A stretch of DNA of 11,960 bases from Porticoccaceae bacterium UBA4026. Its GTDB lineage: Bacteria; Pseudomonadota; Gammaproteobacteria; Pseudomonadales; Porticoccaceae. Under the pieces are notes generated by a model that was not told the DNA's origin, searched no databases, and saw nothing but the letters and a program-made list of their open reading frames with translations. The DNA is taken from positions 1-11,960 of the forward strand of contig DGAQ01000039.1 in assembly GCA_002382445.1 (NCBI GenBank), in the 5' to 3' direction. The stretch's first letter is position 1. Every line of letters begins with the position of its first letter. Shown in pieces: positions 7,738 through 11,960 of this stretch. Position numbers and translations under genes: made by a program.

Positions 7738-10272
7738 TTATTCTCGACGTTTAGCGGTAGTGCGTAGATTGGGGATTAAGGTGATAGCCTGTGGCAGTGG
7801 CGAGTCATATTGACCATTCCCATCGACATCAACAAAAATAGGATTGGTTAGCGCAAAAGGTCTTACCGGGGTTTCGTCTAAAGCACTACCTCTGGCCTGT
7901 ATCATCGGAAATAGATCACTCGTACCGGTCACTTCGGCTACGATAAACGCATCCTGTTTCAAGTGCAGTTCAGCCTGCGCTTTTATATGGTGAAGCCCAG
8001 TTTCTGTTGTCGATCTCACCCATTGTTCTGAACTTAGTATTTGAGGAATACCATTAACATAAATGGTAAGGATGTCGGCTTTGATCCAATCAACTGTCCA
8101 TACATCAATCTCAATCTTGGCAATACCATCGCTAACCCCAACCGTATCACCGGGTTTGCTATTGCCACCGGCTGTCAACTCGAGTATGGGGCCATTGCTG
8201 GCAAACGATCGACCCTCACGTAAGCGCTGCATCAGTTGCTCTACAGACGGTGGTTTATTCTTATCGTTATAAACATAGGTGCGTGAGAAGCCGGGTTCAT
8301 CTTTATCAATTTCATGAGAGTCTGAACTGCCCATCAATGGGAAAAAATATCCCCTGCGCAATAAATTAAACCAGTCTTTACGGGCTGCGATATTTTCAGG
8401 GCTGTTATAAATCGCACCATTAACCACCTCTAAAACATCGAAGTCGAGGTCAAACCCTTCGTAGGCAAAGGCGGCACTCTCTGGATCAAGTCCGAACCAG
8501 TTAAAATAATCAAATTGCCAAAAACGCGGGTGATTCACTTGTATAATAACGTTGGAATCTCGCTCCCTACTCAGTTTAAAGCGGCTGCTGATGTCAGTGG
8601 AAAGCGCATTAATGCCGCCGTTATTATGAGCGTTGATATTGGCGGTCATAGGGTAGCTGTTGTAATCCAAGCGTTCAGGTACCGTCACTTCTGCGCCAGT
8701 GATTACCGTTAAATAGTCTTCTAGCTGTAGTTGTTTTAAAACTGGTTGGTAATCAACAGGAAAATTATGATCGGTAGCTATGGCCATATTGATGCCTGAG
8801 GCTACCAACGCGCTAATTTTGTCAGCTATATCTACGGCACCATCAGATTCAAGTGTGTGTAAATGACTGTCGATGGAAATCAAATCAGGCCGGTCAATAA
8901 CCGGGTTTATTCTCAGAACAGCGGATTGGGTTTGCTGGTGGCTAATGATGATTTGTTGCTGATCTAAGGAGTATTCTGGTCCTCGAGTGGCACTCAGTAG
9001 GTAAGAGCCTTCAGGTAGGTCGATGGTTTTTTTGGCCAGCATAGGGAATACGGAGTTTTTGTAAGATTCCCAATAACCATCATCCTTAGTGGGATTTACT
9101 GGCCTAAAGCGAGGGTCGCTAGTGCTGCCTAAACCAGTAATGGTCACTTTGCCGGGTACCGGCTGGCCTGAACCATCAACAATGCTAAGGGTTAGCTTGC
9201 CTAATTTGGGGGCTTCCAAAGTACATAAGCTAGGTCCTCTTGGGCTAATCGAAAATTGACAGTCTGCACTGCCGGGGAAGAAATTTGCCTCAGCAATGTA
9301 CTCTCCTTCAGGTAGTTCAATATCGATAGGTGCAGGATTATCATAAAAGCTTCGAAAAAAGACGGCTGAATTTTTAACATTTCGCACGGTAATTTCGTAA
9401 TAACCCGTGTTAGAGTGCTTAATATCTAAATGGACAGCATGGGTATTAAAGCCATTATCTTCATAGGCATGTTTAAGTCCGGTAGATGGATTATTCGCTA
9501 TTAACAGCGAATACTGTCTGCTATCACTTTCTCCTGGAGTCAGGCTCACTGCGAGAGGATCGGGCAGTATCATGCCTCCATCCCAGCCAAACAGAAAATC
9601 ATTGCTATGGCTTTGGCGGGCCGTTTTATCGTCCCAAACAATCAGATGGCTGTCCCGAGGATAGCCTCGAAATTTTAACTGGGGATGCAGACCTCCATCA
9701 GAAGGGCTGAAATCGTACATTTGATGAGGATCGAAATACAGTGAGTATATTAAGTTGTCGAGCGTTTTCTTGCCGGTGTTGGTAACAGTGAGCGACACCG
9801 AGACTTTATCACTATTTTCTGCCAATACAGTATGAGTGACAAATTGTAACAAATCGCCATCATTGATGGCGATATCGCCGCTGGCCGTAAATTCTATGCC
9901 TACATCTGTATCCCTAATGTCTAATGTTTTGTAGCTAAGGTGCTCCGTTGTATTGTGCTGTCTTATGTAAACTGTCCCCAGCATGATATCGCCATTGAAT
10001 GGGGTGCCGGTAGGCGCGAATCCGATAATACTGCCAAAGGTATCGGCAGTGGGAAATTTATAAAAAGACTGATCTCGTCGGTGAGTGCCACCGATGTACA
10101 TATCAACGACGCCGTTAGTGACGATGTGATCGCCTTCAATACAGCGTGGGCAGGCGTTCTCGTTTTGCTGACTCACTGAATAAAGGCTGTGGGAGGTACT
10201 TAAAGGCAATAGAGCAAAGGCTAAGATTGGCATTAACGCTGTTAAGGTAAGTATCATTACTCGCACCGCCAT
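7738..10272 (-). CDS. Exported PHP-domain metallohydrolase, CehA/McbA-like
   Basis: This 844-residue protein has an N-terminal signal peptide: a hydrophobic stretch at about 6-24 with small residues after it. A long beta-rich region without a recognised motif (about 40-455) follows, including C41-P-R-C44 and a cysteine pair C338/C350. A PHP-type metal-binding domain spans about 463-690. Metal-ligand motifs are D468-S-H-L-H472, T-D501-H502-N, G-A-E528, N-H581-P-R and S-D651-S-H653. The C-terminus carries D815-x-D-G-N-G-x-Y-D823, a calcium-loop-like sequence. CehA and McbA, the named relatives, hydrolyse the carbamate ester carbaryl; natural substrates of most members are unknown. Export suggests hydrolysis in the periplasm or outside the cell before uptake. 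It is the first gene of the operon, with AAGG 8 bases before the ATG and an AT-rich promoter region upstream. The signal peptide shows no convincing lipobox. Confidence 0.88.
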   Translation of the reverse strand: MAVRVMILTLTALMPILAFALLPLSTSHSLYSVSQQNENACPRCIEGDHIVTNGVVDMYIGGTHRRDQSFYKFPTADTFGSIIGFAPTGTPFNGDIMLGTVYIRQHNTTEHLSYKTLDIRDTDVGIEFTASGDIAINDGDLLQFVTHTVLAENSDKVSVSLTVTNTGKKTLDNLIYSLYFDPHQMYDFSPSDGGLHPQLKFRGYPRDSHLIVWDDKTARQSHSNDFLFGWDGGMILPDPLAVSLTPGESDSRQYSLLIANNPSTGLKHAYEDNGFNTHAVHLDIKHSNTGYYEITVRNVKNSAVFFRSFYDNPAPIDIELPEGEYIAEANFFPGSADCQFSISPRGPSLCTLEAPKLGKLTLSIVDGSGQPVPGKVTITGLGSTSDPRFRPVNPTKDDGYWESYKNSVFPMLAKKTIDLPEGSYLLSATRGPEYSLDQQQIIISHQQTQSAVLRINPVIDRPDLISIDSHLHTLESDGAVDIADKISALVASGINMAIATDHNFPVDYQPVLKQLQLEDYLTVITGAEVTVPERLDYNSYPMTANINAHNNGGINALSTDISSRFKLSRERDSNVIIQVNHPRFWQFDYFNWFGLDPESAAFAYEGFDLDFDVLEVVNGAIYNSPENIAARKDWFNLLRRGYFFPLMGSSDSHEIDKDEPGFSRTYVYNDKNKPPSVEQLMQRLREGRSFASNGPILELTAGGNSKPGDTVGVSDGIAKIEIDVWTVDWIKADILTIYVNGIPQILSSEQWVRSTTETGLHHIKAQAELHLKQDAFIVAEVTGTSDLFPMIQARGSALDETPVRPFALTNPIFVDVDGNGQYDSPLPQAITLIPNLRTTAKRRE

Positions 10273-10280
10273 GCCTAAAA

Positions 10281-10284
10281 CCTT
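10281..10284 (-). promoter_or_regulatory. Ribosome binding site of the operon's first gene
   Basis: The minus strand reads AAGG here, 8 bases before the ATG at 10272. This supports the annotated start, which also leaves a complete signal peptide. Confidence 0.55.
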
Positions 10285-10314
10285 ATTCTAATCTGGATTT
10301 TTTATTTCGTGGAC

Positions 10315-10349
10315 AACTATACAATAATTAGCTAAATAGTCATATAGTT
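10315..10349. promoter_or_regulatory. Nested dyad overlapping the operon promoter, candidate operator
   Basis: AACTATA (10315-10321) and TATAGTT (10343-10349) form a perfect 7-base inverted repeat. Almost exactly at its centre is the 8-base palindrome TTAGCTAA (10328-10335). The dyad covers the predicted -10 and -35 elements, as expected for a repressor site. AT-rich sequence yields chance dyads, which limits confidence. No regulator gene is present in the window. Confidence 0.35.
10316..10343 (-). promoter_or_regulatory. Candidate sigma-70 promoter of the five-gene operon
   Basis: On the minus strand, ATGACT (rc of 10338-10343) lies 16 bases before TATAGT (rc of 10316-10321). These match the -35 and -10 consensus at 4 and 5 of 6 positions. 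Transcription would begin near 10309, giving a leader of about 37 bases before the first start codon. The surrounding sequence is strongly AT-rich and other pairings are possible, so this is a prediction only. Confidence 0.4.
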
Positions 10350-10930
10350 AATTATATGGCCATTCAATCAGGCCTGGTAATCCCCTTCCGGAAGTAATCT
10401 GAAAATTACATTTTTAGGATCAATTAACCACCTGTACCCCATAAGTCCCGTGTAACAAGATCGGATGACGTGCATTGATCACAGCCTAAACAATCTTTTC
10501 AAGTACTTGATGGAGCGCTACGTATGACTAAAGAACCGCTCCGAGTTACCTCGACCTTTAACACTCAAATAGGCCTCTAAAGCTTCATCACTGGTTATCA
10601 AGTTTGATTCAAGATTAACTTTGACGCCACTCACGAACAGCTGTGGTGAAGGGAGGTCTATTTTCTTAAGCTTCGCTGACAAAATCTTGGTAGTAACTGA
10701 TACAGGATATTCAGACTGGCACAAGGCGCACTAAATGCCCCTGATTAGGCATCCTTAAAGAGCGCGGCCACCTTTAGAATACGCGTGATTGTTATAGCTC
10801 CCGCATGCATACATCAGTTAGAGTTTTGGCTTTTCTGACTATTCATTGTTTGACCGGGCCGATCTTCGCCGGCAGCTGTCGGAAGAGATGCAAAAAACGA
10901 TAATGAGCCGCCGATGATAATCAGCTAAAG
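10350..10930. other. Long intergenic stretch with no supported gene
   Basis: Between the operon promoter and the helicase leader I see no ORF with both a credible start and a recognisable product, and no tRNA or rRNA. Visible elements are a 12-base palindrome TCAAGTACTTGA (10499-10510), an 18-codon ORF (10524-10580) preceded by GGAG, and the near-palindrome CCGGCAGCTGTCGG (10869-10882). The stretch may hold decayed coding sequence or an unrecognised small RNA. Confidence 0.5.
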
Positions 10931-10936
10931 GCAGGT

Positions 10937-10951
10937 TATTCTGTTAGAATA
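10937..10951 (+). promoter_or_regulatory. Candidate extended -10 promoter of dbpA within a palindrome
   Basis: TGT followed by TAGAAT (10942-10950) fits an extended -10 element. It lies inside the perfect inverted repeat TATTCT-GTT-AGAATA (10937-10951). No good -35 is visible, which extended -10 promoters tolerate. If used, the dbpA leader would be about 160 bases long. Confidence 0.25.
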
Positions 10952-11120
10952 GGGTACCGAACGATGATCTAGGCCATAGGCTTGTCTGATAGTTAAACAG
11001 GAACCAATACAGTCGGGTGGCTTGATACTGCTGTGGCCAATTTAAACTTTTTTAGCTCTAGGTCAAAGCTTAGCTCTGAGTCGAGGTTCGCGACTCCCAA
11101 AACAACACACGAGAATTCCC

Positions 11121-11960
11121 TTGTCACAATCTGATTTTGCCAGTTTAGATCTAAATCCCGCCTTAGTTGACAACCTTGCAAGCCTTGGTTACACAGAAAT
11201 GACGCCGATTCAGGCGCAAGCTTTACCGCCTATTTTAGCCAATAAAGACGTTATTGCTAAGGCCAAAACGGGCTCGGGTAAAACCGCCACCTTTGCCTTA
11301 GGTTTGTTGAATAAACTTGATGTGAAACGTTTTCGTGTGCAAACCTTAGTGTTATGCCCTACCCGTGAGTTGGCAGACCAGGTGGCGGTAGAGATACGCA
11401 AACTGGCCCGTGGCATTCACAACATTAAGGTGCTCACTTTAAGTGGTGGCATGGCCTTTGGGCCTCAGGTGGGCTCTTTGGAGCATGGCGCACACATTAT
11501 TGTGGGCACGCCTGGGCGGGTTGAAGAACACCTACGTAAAGCGAATCTGAATCTAGATGATCTAACGACTTTGGTGTTAGATGAAGCTGATAGAATGTTG
11601 GACATGGGTTTTCAGCAAGCCTTAGATGACATTGTTAGTTACATGCCCAAACAACGACAAACTCTGTTATTTAGTGCCACTTATCCCGCCAAAATCGAAA
11701 AAACCGCACAACGAATTATGCAATCTCCAGTGACTGTCGAAGTGCAGGATAGTCATAGTAAACAAAGCATTGTACAAACCCTTTATCAGGTAGAAAATAA
11801 TGAAGCCCGCGTAGAGGCTATTAGGCTGTTGCTACAAGCACATCAACCAGAGACTACGCTTATTTTTTGTAATACTAAAATCGACACTGACCAGGTGGCT
11901 AATGAGCTACGTGCAGTCGGTTATGAAGCTTTGGCTTTACATGGCGATTTAGAGCAAAAA
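11121..11960 (+). CDS. dbpA: ATP-dependent RNA helicase DbpA (3' partial, TTG start)
   Basis: The first 280 codons of a DEAD-box helicase run off the right edge. Motifs appear in order: Q motif near 24-31 (G-Y-T-E-M-T-P-I-Q), Walker A A48-K-T-G-S-G-K-T55, P80-T-R-E-L-A85, S-G-G, T-P-G-R, D154-E-A-D157 with R-M-L-D-M-G-F after it, S185-A-T187, and L-I-F-C-N-T-K in the second RecA domain. The last residues, L-H-G-D-L-E-Q, match E. coli DbpA. DbpA acts in 50S ribosome assembly, recruited to 23S rRNA hairpin 92 by a C-terminal RNA-binding domain that is outside this window. The start is set at TTG 11121: the next in-frame ATG falls after the beginning of the conserved domain, no in-frame ATG or GTG occurs between the upstream stop at 11043 and this codon, and the N-terminus then matches the family length. 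GAG lies 8 bases upstream. Confidence 0.92.
   Translation, partial: MSQSDFASLDLNPALVDNLASLGYTEMTPIQAQALPPILANKDVIAKAKTGSGKTATFALGLLNKLDVKRFRVQTLVLCPTRELADQVAVEIRKLARGIHNIKVLTLSGGMAFGPQVGSLEHGAHIIVGTPGRVEEHLRKANLNLDDLTTLVLDEADRMLDMGFQQALDDIVSYMPKQRQTLLFSATYPAKIEKTAQRIMQSPVTVEVQDSHSKQSIVQTLYQVENNEARVEAIRLLLQAHQPETTLIFCNTKIDTDQVANELRAVGYEALALHGDLEQK

Noticed and set aside
10518..10724. Minus-strand ORF of 68 codons in the intergenic region
   Set aside because: It begins at TTG with no well-placed Shine-Dalgarno, matches no family I know, and overlaps nothing conserved. It is probably chance or decayed sequence.
10717..10752. Minus-strand peptide M-P-N-Q-G-H-L-V, resembling the M-P-N-H-V-H-L motif of REP-associated (Y1) transposases
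   Set aside because: The match is a few residues only, needs two substitutions and an extra residue downstream, hits a stop right after, and no flanking transposase sequence aligns. A chance resemblance is more likely.
10898..10968. Three loosely similar CGATRAT words (10898, 10912, 10962)
   Set aside because: They are short, irregularly spaced and degenerate; not enough for a repeat or iteron call.
1..11960. CRISPR array, insertion sequence, tRNA or prophage genes
   Set aside because: I saw no regularly spaced repeats, intact transposase, terminal inverted repeats, cloverleaf sequence or phage structural gene on either strand.

Overview
The window looks like chromosomal DNA of a gammaproteobacterium with moderate GC content, possibly marine. 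The main evidence is a partial dbpA-type DEAD-box helicase at the right edge, whose residues track the enterobacterial DbpA family closely. I cannot place the organism more precisely without a database search.

Layout from left to right. (1) Positions 1-854, plus strand: the 3' part of a Rieske non-haem iron oxygenase of the GbcA / stachydrine demethylase / carnitine monooxygenase type. (2) Positions 855-973: a short convergent gap with two small stem-loops. (3) Positions 974-10272, minus strand: a compact five-gene operon. In transcription order it encodes an exported PHP-domain (CehA/McbA-like) metallohydrolase, two tandem paralogous FAD oxidoreductases of the phytoene-desaturase/PYROXD2 family, a GcvT-like folate-dependent aminomethyltransferase homologue, and a 793-residue fusion of an APH/HYKK-type kinase with a class III PLP enzyme of the phospho-lyase type. 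(4) Positions 10273-11120: about 850 bases without a convincing gene. This gap holds a candidate promoter with overlapping dyads for the operon, other palindromes, and the leader of the helicase gene. (5) Positions 11121-11960, plus strand: the 5' part of dbpA, read from a TTG codon.

The operon is very tight. At the first three junctions a TAA stop, one T and the next ATG make the string TAATATG, so the stop codon sits between the Shine-Dalgarno sequence and the next start. The gene set suggests catabolism of an N-methylated or otherwise substituted amino alcohol. In this model an exported hydrolase releases a fragment, flavoenzymes oxidise or desaturate it, the GcvT-like protein moves a one-carbon unit to tetrahydrofolate, and the kinase/phospho-lyase fusion phosphorylates an amino alcohol and eliminates phosphate and ammonia. 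The convergent Rieske oxygenase could supply N-demethylation. This pathway is inferred from family knowledge; the substrate cannot be read from the sequence. No transporter or regulator gene is visible in the window.
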